A stretch of DNA of 64,000 bases, taken from the NCBI RefSeq assembly GCF_000374125.1, contig NZ_KB893646.1:62001-126000 (forward strand), written 5' to 3'. Below are positions 16,261 through 24,654 of this stretch, in pieces. Source of the stretch: Niabella aurantiaca DSM 17617 (lineage in GTDB: Bacteria; Bacteroidota; Bacteroidia; Chitinophagales; Chitinophagaceae). Below the pieces are notes generated by a model, which was given only the letters and a program-made list of their open reading frames with translations, had not been told where the DNA came from and made no database searches. The translations under genes were made by a program, and so were the position numbers. Position 1 is the stretch's first letter. The number at the start of each line of letters is the position of its first letter.

Positions 16261-16300
16261 CTGTGTTCTTTATTTATTGGTTGTTTACAGATCGCATCGT

Positions 16301-19300
16301 TTAAAAGTCGAGATTCAGGCCCAGTGCAAACACCCGGGGCCGGGGATAGAAGTTATTATCAACGCCCCCCGGCACCTCCGGGTCCAGCCCTTTATACCGG
16401 GTGATCACAAACACGTTCTGCGCGCTCAGGTTTACCCGGAGATTACCGGTATTGGCAAATATTTTTCCAAAGTCGTACCCCAGGTATATATTGTCCATTC
16501 TCAGGAACGAGGCATTTTCTATATAGTAGTCCGAAAAGATCAGCTTATCACCGCCACCGGAAAAATCGGTGAACAAGATATCACCCGACCCGTTGTTAAG
16601 GTACCCGAGCGGATTGAGGATATTTGTTCCCAGTGCGGTTGCAGAGATTACATTATTGTAAGCATAGTTGCCGATGTTGGCCCGGGCACTGAAGCCTGCT
16701 GAAAACTTCCTGTAGTTAACGGAAGAGCCCAGGCCCAGGAAATAGCGGGGATCCGGGTTCTTATACCGGTAATAATCATTCTCATTGATCAGGCCATCGT
16801 TGTTCCGGTCTACAAAAACCCCTTCAACCGGTTTTCCGGCGGCATCATAAACCTGTTGCAAAACATAGAAGGATGAACGGGGATATTGTACCGAATGGAT
16901 CTGTATCAGGTTTCCCACACCACCGGTAATGCTTCCTGTTGGTGCCCCGGCATAAGCAGGATCATCCACTACCGTCAGCCTGGTTATTTTATTCCGGTTG
17001 TACGTGGCGTTAAAATTCACCGTCCAGGAAAGATCCTGGTTTTGTACCGGTACAAAATTCAGCAGGAACTCCACGCCTTTATTTTCCATACTGCCGATAT
17101 TGGCCACGATCCTGTTGGTAAAATTGGTCCCCGCCGGCTGGTTGATCTCGTTTAAAAGGTCGGTGGTCTTTTTATAATACACATCAATGCTCCCATAGAT
17201 GCGGTTGTTGATAAAACCATAATCCAGCCCGGCATTATAAGTCGTTGTCTGCTCCCATTTACGTTCGTAGTAATAGCCGCCCGGGCGGTACATCTGGTAA
17301 TACTGGTCGCCCAGCTGGTAAGTAGCTGTACCGGAGCTCAGGTTATAATAAGAGATATAGTCAAAATTTCCGATACCGTCCTGCTGACCGGTAACCCCAT
17401 ATCCTAAACGCAGCTTCAGGTCGCTTACCGTTGACGATGTTTTCAAAAAGGGTTCCTCCTTTATTTTCCAGGCAAATGCCGCAGAAGGAAATAATCCCCA
17501 GCGATTGTCCGGGTTAAATTTCGAGGAGCCATCGGTACGTAAGGCTGCTGTCAGCAGGTAGCGGTCGTTAAAACTGTAATTCAGACGCCCGTAATATGAA
17601 ATCATGGTGTACCGCGGTTTGTCCAGCGGAAAGTTGGGGGTGGTCTTCGGGATGAGGTCCCCGCCGGCATCATAGCTCGCAAAATTGATGTTCCGGGTTA
17701 CAAAATCATAGTACCCATATCCGGCAGTCAGATCAACCTTATGCCTGCTGAACAGTTTGGTATAATTCAGATAAAATTCCACCAGGCCGTTATCCCGCCA
17801 GGAAGCATATTTGTCGGACTGGCCGTTGTGCTGCTTTTCTTCCACCACGTTCCCATATTTCTGGGCGGCGCTGTCGTTCACAAAGATCGTTCCGTACCCA
17901 TGTGCCACATCATACCCCAGGTTCAGGTTGGCCCGGAGCTCGGGGAGGAAATGGAATTTGTAATCAAACTGAATGTTCCCGATGCTTCTTAAGTTAACGC
18001 CTTTGTTCTGATAATCCATCAGCAAACCGAGCGGGTTGCGGGGAGCCAGCGATCTTAAGCCACTTACAGAAGCGGGATCCAGCCACTCATAATACCCGTT
18101 GTACCGGTTGCTGCCGGAATACACCGGCTGTGTAGGATCGAAATTCACGGCGGCGGCAATAGCGTCGGTATTGGCAAAGCGCGAATCGGTACGGGCGGCT
18201 TTTACATTGATATCGATCTTTAGGTGATCGTCCAGCAGGGAGGGACTTAAGTTGATCCCCGCAGATTTCCGCTCAAGATCACTTGTCTTTAGAACCCCCT
18301 GTTGTTTCAGGTAGCCTGCAGAAATGCGATAGGGCAGTTTACCGTTGGCCGCTGCACCGGATATGCTCAGGTTATTATCGGATCCGATGCCCGTGCGGTA
18401 TATTTCCTTTTGCCAGTTGGTGGTGGCATTGCCCATCAGGGCGATCTGGCCGGCATCCCCATGCGTTTGTACATAGTTCCTGAATTCGCCCGGCGACAGC
18501 ACATCGGCATAACCTGGCAGTTTTGAAACCGAAAACTGTGTATTGAAATTGATCACCGGCTTGCCCCGTTTGCCCTTTTTTGTTACGATCAGAATGACGC
18601 CGTTGGAAGCCCTTGAACCATAAATGGCGGCTGCAGACGCATCTTTCAGGATACTGAACGACTCGATGTCATTTGGGTTGATGAGCGACAGCGGGTTGGG
18701 AGAACCCGAAAGCCCGTCGTTACTCAACGGTACCCCGTCGATAACGATCAACGGATCATTGCTGGCGTTCAGCGACGCACCGCCACGGATGCGGATCGTG
18801 CTTCCGCTGCCGGGGGCCCCGCTGTTGGAAGTGATCTGCACACCGGCTACTTTTCCGGCGATCAGCTGCTCGGGTGTGGTTGCCTGTCCTTTATTAAAAT
18901 CTTTGGAGGTAAGGAGCGCTACCGATCCGGTGAGATCCTTCTTCTTAGCCGTTCCATACCCGATCACCACTACATTTTCAAGATTGGCGATCTCCGGTAC
19001 CAGGGCTACATCCAGCACGCCGCCGGTAACTTTTACCGTTTGCATGGCATACCCGATAGAGGAAAACTCAAGGGCGTTAACGGTATTCCCTATAAAAATA
19101 CGGTACGCCCCGGCTGTATCGGTCAGGGTGGCCACCGACCGGCCCGTAATGGAAACGGTTACCCCTGCAAGCGGCTGCCCGGTCTTTGAATCGGTGACCG
19201 TTCCGCTGACGGCCCTTGTCTGGGCAGCAGCAAATCCTGGTAACAGCAGCAAAAACAGAACAGCTGATGCTGCGAACAATCTTCTCATGTACATAGACAA
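16301..19300 (-). CDS. SusC/RagA-family TonB-linked outer-membrane transporter
   Basis: About 999 residues, with three possible ATGs in the first five codons; all give the same signal peptide ending GFAAAQ. A carboxypeptidase-regulatory-like domain (AVSGTVTDSKTGQPLAGVTV) follows, then a TonB-box region, the SusC plug signature (VVVIGYGTAKKKDLTGSVALL; IRIRGGASLNASNDPLIVIDG; SAAAIYGSRASNGVILITTKKG-like) and a 22-strand barrel ending in an aromatic residue (LGLNLDF). It imports an oligomeric nutrient with the SusD partner. The upstream region carries two palindromic operators next to a Nudix-type regulator, so substrate-dependent control is likely. Confidence 0.96.
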   Translation of the reverse strand: MSMYMRRLFAASAVLFLLLLPGFAAAQTRAVSGTVTDSKTGQPLAGVTVSITGRSVATLTDTAGAYRIFIGNTVNALEFSSIGYAMQTVKVTGGVLDVALVPEIANLENVVVIGYGTAKKKDLTGSVALLTSKDFNKGQATTPEQLIAGKVAGVQITSNSGAPGSGSTIRIRGGASLNASNDPLIVIDGVPLSNDGLSGSPNPLSLINPNDIESFSILKDASAAAIYGSRASNGVILIVTKKGKRGKPVINFNTQFSVSKLPGYADVLSPGEFRNYVQTHGDAGQIALMGNATTNWQKEIYRTGIGSDNNLSISGAAANGKLPYRISAGYLKQQGVLKTSDLERKSAGINLSPSLLDDHLKIDINVKAARTDSRFANTDAIAAAVNFDPTQPVYSGSNRYNGYYEWLDPASVSGLRSLAPRNPLGLLMDYQNKGVNLRSIGNIQFDYKFHFLPELRANLNLGYDVAHGYGTIFVNDSAAQKYGNVVEEKQHNGQSDKYASWRDNGLVEFYLNYTKLFSRHKVDLTAGYGYYDFVTRNINFASYDAGGDLIPKTTPNFPLDKPRYTMISYYGRLNYSFNDRYLLTAALRTDGSSKFNPDNRWGLFPSAAFAWKIKEEPFLKTSSTVSDLKLRLGYGVTGQQDGIGNFDYISYYNLSSGTATYQLGDQYYQMYRPGGYYYERKWEQTTTYNAGLDYGFINNRIYGSIDVYYKKTTDLLNEINQPAGTNFTNRIVANIGSMENKGVEFLLNFVPVQNQDLSWTVNFNATYNRNKITRLTVVDDPAYAGAPTGSITGGVGNLIQIHSVQYPRSSFYVLQQVYDAAGKPVEGVFVDRNNDGLINENDYYRYKNPDPRYFLGLGSSVNYRKFSAGFSARANIGNYAYNNVISATALGTNILNPLGYLNNGSGDILFTDFSGGGDKLIFSDYYIENASFLRMDNIYLGYDFGKIFANTGNLRVNLSAQNVFVITRYKGLDPEVPGGVDNNFYPRPRVFALGLNLDF

Positions 19301-19323
19301 ACAATTATTGTTTTAATATCAAT

Positions 19324-19340
19324 TGTGTACTTGATACACA
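19324..19340. promoter_or_regulatory. Putative Nudix-regulator operator, site 1
   Basis: The 17-bp palindrome has half-sites TGTGTA and TACACA around a 5-nt centre. It lies upstream of susC and has the same half-sites and length as site 2, supporting one dimeric regulator. Confidence 0.6.
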
Positions 19341-19359
19341 TTAATTAAAAATACAATTA

Positions 19360-19386
19360 CAAAATTAAATACATTATGTGTACAAA
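19360..19386 (-). promoter_or_regulatory. Possible susC promoter overlapping operator 2
   Basis: On the minus strand TAATTTTG (19360-19367) fits the -7 consensus TAnnTTTG, with TTTG (19383-19386) upstream at a shorter-than-usual 15-nt spacing. Operator 2 would cover the -33 region and operator 1 would lie downstream of the start. Confidence 0.4.
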
Positions 19387-19393
19387 GTACACA
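19377..19393. promoter_or_regulatory. Putative Nudix-regulator operator, site 2
   Basis: The perfect palindrome TGTGTAC-AAA-GTACACA (19377-19393) has flanking A/T that extends the symmetry by one base each side. It is the better copy of the motif at 19324-19340. Confidence 0.65.
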
Positions 19394-19415
19394 TTGCCTG
19401 TAAAAAAATTAGAAT

Positions 19416-20120
19416 TTACGCTAACTTGTTGTTTTTGATCACCTTGGGTTTGAACCGGTACAGTTTTCCGGGGCGGTGGGACACATTATCCTCCATTTCA
19501 TTGAGGTCAACCAGCCAGTTTTTGAGGGTGATCTTCTTGCGGAAGTTTCTCCGGTCCAGCGGCGTATTGAGAACGGCTTCGTACACTTCCTGCAGCTCTC
19601 TGAGGGAAAACTTTTCATTCAGCAGGTTGTGCACCACGGGGTGCTCTTCTATTTGCCCGCGCAGGTGTGCGAGGCAGGTGGTCAGGATCTCCTTATGATC
19701 AAATGCCAGCTTGTAAACGCTTTTTACGGAATGCCAGCGCAGGTCGTTGTGATTGATCTTTAGTTTATGGTTGTTGATATTGACAAGGGAATAATATGCC
19801 GTGGAAACCACCCGCCCGGAGGGGTGCCGGTTTATGGTTCCAAACGTATGCACCTGCTGTAAAAACACATCATCCAGGTCTGTGCGCTCCTTCAGTATCC
19901 GGTAGGAGGCTTCATCGAGGTCCTCATCGGGCCGTACCAGGTCGCCCAGCAGCGAGTACATGCCGGCAAATTCCTTCAGATCGGATTTAATGAGCAGCAC
20001 CTTCAGCTCCTTGTCTTCATATCCGAAAATGACACAGTCTACAGATACAGCGATCTTGAAATATTCCAGATGACTGCTTTTTTCCAGCGCTGCGGTTTTC
20101 AGATTTGAACTTTTACCCAT
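19416..20120 (-). CDS. Nudix-domain transcriptional regulator (NrtR/AraR-like)
   Basis: 234 residues. The N-terminal two thirds is a Nudix fold (FKIAVSVDCVIFGYEDKELKVLLIK, then GDLVRPDEDLDEASYRILKE), but the catalytic Nudix box is degenerate: the expected REUxEE reads RILKERT, so hydrolase activity is unlikely. The C-terminal part (from about residue 145) is the winged-helix DNA-binding domain of this family (FSLRELQEVYEAVLNTPLDRRNFRKKI...). In Bacteroides, related regulators control sugar catabolism genes in response to a sugar or ADP-ribose-type ligand. It sits just upstream of, and on the same strand as, susCDE, with two palindromic sites between them. Confidence 0.88.
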   Translation of the reverse strand: MGKSSNLKTAALEKSSHLEYFKIAVSVDCVIFGYEDKELKVLLIKSDLKEFAGMYSLLGDLVRPDEDLDEASYRILKERTDLDDVFLQQVHTFGTINRHPSGRVVSTAYYSLVNINNHKLKINHNDLRWHSVKSVYKLAFDHKEILTTCLAHLRGQIEEHPVVHNLLNEKFSLRELQEVYEAVLNTPLDRRNFRKKITLKNWLVDLNEMEDNVSHRPGKLYRFKPKVIKNNKLA

Positions 20121-20137
20121 TGTTTTCGTGATGGTTA

Positions 20138-20145
20138 CAAAAGTA
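20138..20145 (-). promoter_or_regulatory. -7 promoter element of the Nudix regulator gene
   Basis: TACTTTTG on the minus strand matches TAnnTTTG 18 nt upstream of the start codon. No clear -33 TTG was found at the right distance. Confidence 0.5.
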
Positions 20146-20309
20146 CAATTTGAGTAATAAACTTCCGGGGGTTTGTTCCTTTTTTCACAAAACGAATATC
20201 GATCCGGCTTCTAACAACCGATCGTTTGTTCACTCACAATAAAAAGTTAAACCACTACGAAAATATCGTAACAATTTAAAAATCCGGGGTATCTTTCCCA
20301 AAACTTTTT

Positions 20310-21560
20310 ATGAGATACTTTTTGATCGCTGCCTGGATCACCCTTTTGAGCAAGCCGGTTATTGCCCAGGACGAGTCCTTATACATGGTGCCTGAAAATG
20401 CGCTGGGTATAAAGGCCTCCAACCTGTTTTCAGAGATCCGGCTGATCCCCCTGGAAACCAACAAAACCAGCTATTTCAATAATATGGCCGATTTTGTGGT
20501 AACGCCAGACCGGCTGATCTTTATGGACAACGAATCAAATGCCATCCTCATATTCAATAAAGAAGGAAAATTCTTACACAAGTACAAAAAGAAAAAATAC
20601 AAGCTGGGCCAGCTTCAGTACAGCTACGCCAAAAACGCGGTGTTCTTTATAAGCTCCAATAAGAACTATACGATCCCTCTTCCGAAAGCGCAGCAAATGA
20701 TGGAACATCCCGGCAACCGGGACTTTTCGAAATACAAGAACATTGAGCTGCTGTATCTTGACGCCGATAAAAATTACCGCATCGAAAAACTGCCGGTACC
20801 CCCGTATGCGCTCAGCTCCCCGTATTATATGAATGGCCGGTACCTGTTGCGGAACACCCGCTATAATAAGTATGTAAAGGACACGGTGCTGCACCACCTG
20901 GATATCATGAGCGGCAACAAAAAAGTGGGAGCCTATTTTCCTTTCCTGAACGTGGCAAAGCTGCCCACCGATTTTGAGGATGTGCAGATCAATATCGACC
21001 GGACCCTGAATGACAGTACGCTTTATATTCAGAAAAACTACGACAACACCCTCTATAAACTGGTAAACGATTCCCTTATGCCGGCTTATAAATTCGTTTT
21101 CCCTGCAGCCAACACCATGCCTGCAACGTTTTACACGACTGCGTTCCGGAACAATATTGATTTTACCAGCTACAAGAACAAATACAGTAAGGCGACCCGG
21201 TCCTTCTTTAACATCATCGATCTGGAAACCGTTCTGTTCTTTGGCATGAATGACAACGCATGGGGCCACAAACGCTATGTATTCAACAAGACCTCCTCCT
21301 CTTTATACGATCTTTCCAAAACCACGCCGGACAGCAGTACCTACTACCTGCCTACGGGCATTTTTTCGAAGATCAGCAATTACGACAACGACTATGTCTA
21401 TACGTTCATTTCCCCCAGCGATCTGCTGAAAGAAAAGGCCGCCATTCTTTCAAAATACAATAACGCCCCTCCGCCTCCATTGAAGCAGTTATTTGAAAGC
21501 ATCGGCAAATTCAGTAACCCCATTATTATTCAATTAAAAGTTAACCCCGCTGCAAAATGA
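20310..21560 (+). CDS. Secreted 6-bladed beta-propeller protein
   Basis: 416 residues with a signal peptide (MRYFLIAAWITLLSKPVIAQ). The mature protein has the features of the Bacteroidota 6-bladed propeller family: an early SEIRLIPLETNKTS-type strand, repeated blades such as ADFVVTPDRLIFMDNESNAILIFNKEGKFLHKY, and no enzymatic motif. Its stop overlaps the next gene's start by 4 nt (ATGA), so the two are translationally coupled, which suggests a periplasmic or surface partner of the following barrel protein. A near-consensus -7 element (TATCTTTC) lies just upstream. Confidence 0.8.
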   Translation: MRYFLIAAWITLLSKPVIAQDESLYMVPENALGIKASNLFSEIRLIPLETNKTSYFNNMADFVVTPDRLIFMDNESNAILIFNKEGKFLHKYKKKKYKLGQLQYSYAKNAVFFISSNKNYTIPLPKAQQMMEHPGNRDFSKYKNIELLYLDADKNYRIEKLPVPPYALSSPYYMNGRYLLRNTRYNKYVKDTVLHHLDIMSGNKKVGAYFPFLNVAKLPTDFEDVQINIDRTLNDSTLYIQKNYDNTLYKLVNDSLMPAYKFVFPAANTMPATFYTTAFRNNIDFTSYKNKYSKATRSFFNIIDLETVLFFGMNDNAWGHKRYVFNKTSSSLYDLSKTTPDSSTYYLPTGIFSKISNYDNDYVYTFISPSDLLKEKAAILSKYNNAPPPPLKQLFESIGKFSNPIIIQLKVNPAAK

Positions 21561-24430
21561 GACGTTTTATCTTTTTGATCCTGGTCCTGGCCCCCGTGCT
21601 GCTTTTTGCCCAAAAAAGATCAGGCGCGCTGAAGGGGGTGCTGTATGACTCCATCAACGATTATGCATTGCAGTCTGCTTCTGTTACCGTATATAAACAG
21701 GCCGATTCCAGCATTGTGGAATTTCAGCTCACCAATACCCAGGGAGAATTCAACATTCCGAACATCCCTTCCAAAACAGCACTTTATTGCATCATTACAT
21801 ACACCGGGTACCGGCCGCTCATAAAAAATTTTCAGCTGGACACCCTGAAGCTGGTAACCGATCTGGGCAAACTGTTCCTTACACGCCAGGATAAGGATGA
21901 GCTGGAGGAAGTGGTCATTAAAGCCGTGCAACCCCTGCGGATGAACGGTGATACACTCGAGATCAACCCGGATGCCTTTAAACTGGACTCGAACGCCGTT
22001 GTAGAGGACATGCTGCTGCGGGTACCCGGCCTCACGGTATGGGGCGACGGCACGATCACCATGAACGGCCGGAAGCTGGAAAAAGTATATGTAGACGGCA
22101 AGCCTTTCTTTGGCGGGGCCACGCAGACAGCTACTCAAAACCTTCCAAAAAATGCCATTGAAAAGATCCAGCTTTACCAGGAGAAAGATGTATCCAAACT
22201 GAGCAATACCGAGGAAAAAACCGACTCGCTCTACTCCATGAACATCAAACTGAAAGCAGATAAGAAAAAGGGGATCTTCGGAAAGATCGGTGCCGGCTAC
22301 GGCACGGATGACCGCTATACCGGCGACGCGGTGCTCCAGGTTTTTGATAAAAAGAACCAGGCGGGCATTGCGGTGGGCATCAACAACATCAATAAAGAAG
22401 AAGGCACCGGCGAAAATGCCTTTATGGAAAATACCTTTAAGTCCAATTTCCGGTTCTTTTACGGAGGCAGGGGCAACGCCAATGATGGCATTACGCGAAG
22501 GACCTATGGCAATGTCAAATGGCAGCATAGCTTTTCGGAATCGGAAAACTCCCAGTTCTACAACCGCTTTACCAGCGACTACGGCTATCTTAACACTGCC
22601 CGGAATTTCATCTCCAACAGCACCAGTATTCAAACCATCGACAATTATAAGCTGGCCAGCATCAGTGCCAACAAGAACAACAATGACAATACCAGCAATA
22701 CAGTGAAATTCCTTTACGAGAACCGGAAGAAATTCGGAAACTTTGTCAACATCAGCGCCAACTATACAAATCAATACAGCACCAATACATCGGAGGCTAC
22801 AACCAATGTTTTCAGAAATGATACCACAGCGGTGAGCCGTACTTCGAGCAACAGCTATTCCAGCAACAACAGCAATAATTTTTATATGTTCGGATGGCTG
22901 CGTTCCAACGATTTTGAGCTCCGCGATGACCCCCGTAAGAATTTTTCCATCAACTTCGGAGGCGGCTATAACGAAACAGAGAGCAACAGGAGCACGGTCA
23001 ATACCTTTGAATCATTAACAGACAGTATCTATACCAATACGATCGACCGTAAATACAATAACTACAACAAAAGCTATAATGCCAATATCGGCCTGAACTA
23101 TGACGGCTTCCGGCAGTTCCTGTTTGGTATCTATAATTTCTTCAACATCAATATGTCGCTGGTCAATAGCCTCAATTTTTCGCGGAACGAGCAGGATGCC
23201 ATGGCGATGGACCTGGACACATTGACGCAACAATATGTGGTCAACAGGTATCTGACCAACACCAATACCCTTACCAACCTTACCTATAACCCGGCCCTGA
23301 ACTTCAACAAGTCCTTTAACAAATCCGTTTGGGGAAAATATTATTACTGGCTGTCTTTCGGACTGGATCTAAGGTACCAGTTCCTGAATCAGAAAAATGA
23401 ATCGAGCATCCTCAACCGGAATATCGACCGGTCGTTCAATTCCTTTGCTCCCTCGCTGAATGCCAATTTCAATTACCAGAAGGAGAACGCGTTCCGGATC
23501 TACTCTTACCTATGGGCCAATATGAGCCTGCAGCCGCCTTCCATCGATCAGCTGTATCCCATCGTGGACAGCACGGAGCGGTACTATGTCGTATCGGGCA
23601 ACCCCTTTCTGAAAGCGTCCAACACCAAGCATATGAATTACAACATTGACATCAGCCGGGCAAAACCCAATAGCAAAAGCAACTACGGAGCAAGGCTGGG
23701 CATCAATTTTTCCAATATCAACAGGGCTGTGGGCGATAGCCTGGTGTACCTTCCGGACTCATCCGGACGCAGCATACGCTATCTCATCAATGTAGACCAC
23801 CAGAGTACACTGAGCAGCAACCTCAATCTTAATTTCTCCACCAAGATCAATAAGATGAGCACCATCGGGGTTACCTATATCCCTTCCCTCAGCTACAACG
23901 TCCGTCCCGGTTATATCAATGACCAGTTGTCTACCTCCCGGAACCAGACGTTATCCAACAATATTAATGTGCTCTATAACCTGATCGACAGGTTCAACAT
24001 CAGTATTGGTGAGATCATTTCTACCAACCGCAATCACCAGTCGAACAGTACCCAGCCCGTTTCAGTGATCCGGAACTATACCACCACCAGCAATATCAAT
24101 TATTTTATCACCAAATCGTTCACCCTTAATACTTCTGTTCAATACCAGACCAACAAGGCAGCGAACCGGGATGCGGCCAGGGCCACGATCTGGAATGCCA
24201 ATGCCATTTACCGCTTTATGCAGCAGAAGGCGGAGTTAAAGCTGTCTGCCTTTGACCTCCTGCGGCAAAATAAGAACATCAGCAACTTTTTGGATCGCAA
24301 TGCTGCAACCACCACGGTCACCAACGGGCTCCAGCAATATTTTATGATCACCTTTTCCTATTATCCCCGGAAATTTGGTGGCGGTAACCGGCGGTCATCG
24401 CCATCAGGCATGATGTTCATCCGGCGGTAG
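21557..24430 (+). CDS. TonB-receptor-like outer-membrane beta-barrel protein
   Basis: 957 residues: signal peptide (MRRFIFLILVLAPVLLFAQ), a carboxypeptidase-regulatory-like domain (about 22-110; LKGVLYDSINDYALQSASVTV), a plug-like region (VVEDMLLRVPGLTVWGDG... MNGRKLEKVYVDGKPFFGG), then a long barrel rich in Asn/Ser/Tyr strands. It belongs to the non-SusC outer-membrane beta-barrel family, which shares the plug but has no SusD partner. The C-terminus (FSYYPRKFGGGNRRSSPSGMMFIRR) is basic and not the usual aromatic end. The ligand is unknown. It is coupled to the propeller gene upstream. Confidence 0.85.
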   Translation: MRRFIFLILVLAPVLLFAQKRSGALKGVLYDSINDYALQSASVTVYKQADSSIVEFQLTNTQGEFNIPNIPSKTALYCIITYTGYRPLIKNFQLDTLKLVTDLGKLFLTRQDKDELEEVVIKAVQPLRMNGDTLEINPDAFKLDSNAVVEDMLLRVPGLTVWGDGTITMNGRKLEKVYVDGKPFFGGATQTATQNLPKNAIEKIQLYQEKDVSKLSNTEEKTDSLYSMNIKLKADKKKGIFGKIGAGYGTDDRYTGDAVLQVFDKKNQAGIAVGINNINKEEGTGENAFMENTFKSNFRFFYGGRGNANDGITRRTYGNVKWQHSFSESENSQFYNRFTSDYGYLNTARNFISNSTSIQTIDNYKLASISANKNNNDNTSNTVKFLYENRKKFGNFVNISANYTNQYSTNTSEATTNVFRNDTTAVSRTSSNSYSSNNSNNFYMFGWLRSNDFELRDDPRKNFSINFGGGYNETESNRSTVNTFESLTDSIYTNTIDRKYNNYNKSYNANIGLNYDGFRQFLFGIYNFFNINMSLVNSLNFSRNEQDAMAMDLDTLTQQYVVNRYLTNTNTLTNLTYNPALNFNKSFNKSVWGKYYYWLSFGLDLRYQFLNQKNESSILNRNIDRSFNSFAPSLNANFNYQKENAFRIYSYLWANMSLQPPSIDQLYPIVDSTERYYVVSGNPFLKASNTKHMNYNIDISRAKPNSKSNYGARLGINFSNINRAVGDSLVYLPDSSGRSIRYLINVDHQSTLSSNLNLNFSTKINKMSTIGVTYIPSLSYNVRPGYINDQLSTSRNQTLSNNINVLYNLIDRFNISIGEIISTNRNHQSNSTQPVSVIRNYTTTSNINYFITKSFTLNTSVQYQTNKAANRDAARATIWNANAIYRFMQQKAELKLSAFDLLRQNKNISNFLDRNAATTTVTNGLQQYFMITFSYYPRKFGGGNRRSSPSGMMFIRR

Positions 24431-24496
24431 CCGCAGGGTGTGCCCATGTCAAGTATACCCTCAGGTGATATTGTCATCTGCCCGCGGATACTATTG

Positions 24497-24531
24497 GATT
24501 ACACAGACCATCTGTGAAGATCCGTGTAATC
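24497..24531. repeat. Nested intergenic palindrome upstream of ligA
   Basis: Outer half-sites GATTACAC (24497-24504) and GTGTAATC (24524-24531) enclose a second hairpin CACAGA/TCTGTG (24502-24516). Repeats of this GATTACACAGA type are common between genes in this phylum. Confidence 0.5.
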
Positions 24532-24654
24532 TGTATGCTATATACCCCTGTTTTTGACAACCGGAAGCCATACGCGGCCTCGTTGTCGGTTTGCGTTCAT
24601 ACAATCCCCGGGATTTCGTTGTTTTTGAATACTTTTAGATCCGAAATTGCATAT

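Noticed and set aside
19416-20120. Active Nudix hydrolase
   Set aside because: The REUxEE catalytic box is degenerate and a winged-helix domain is present, so a regulator is the better call.
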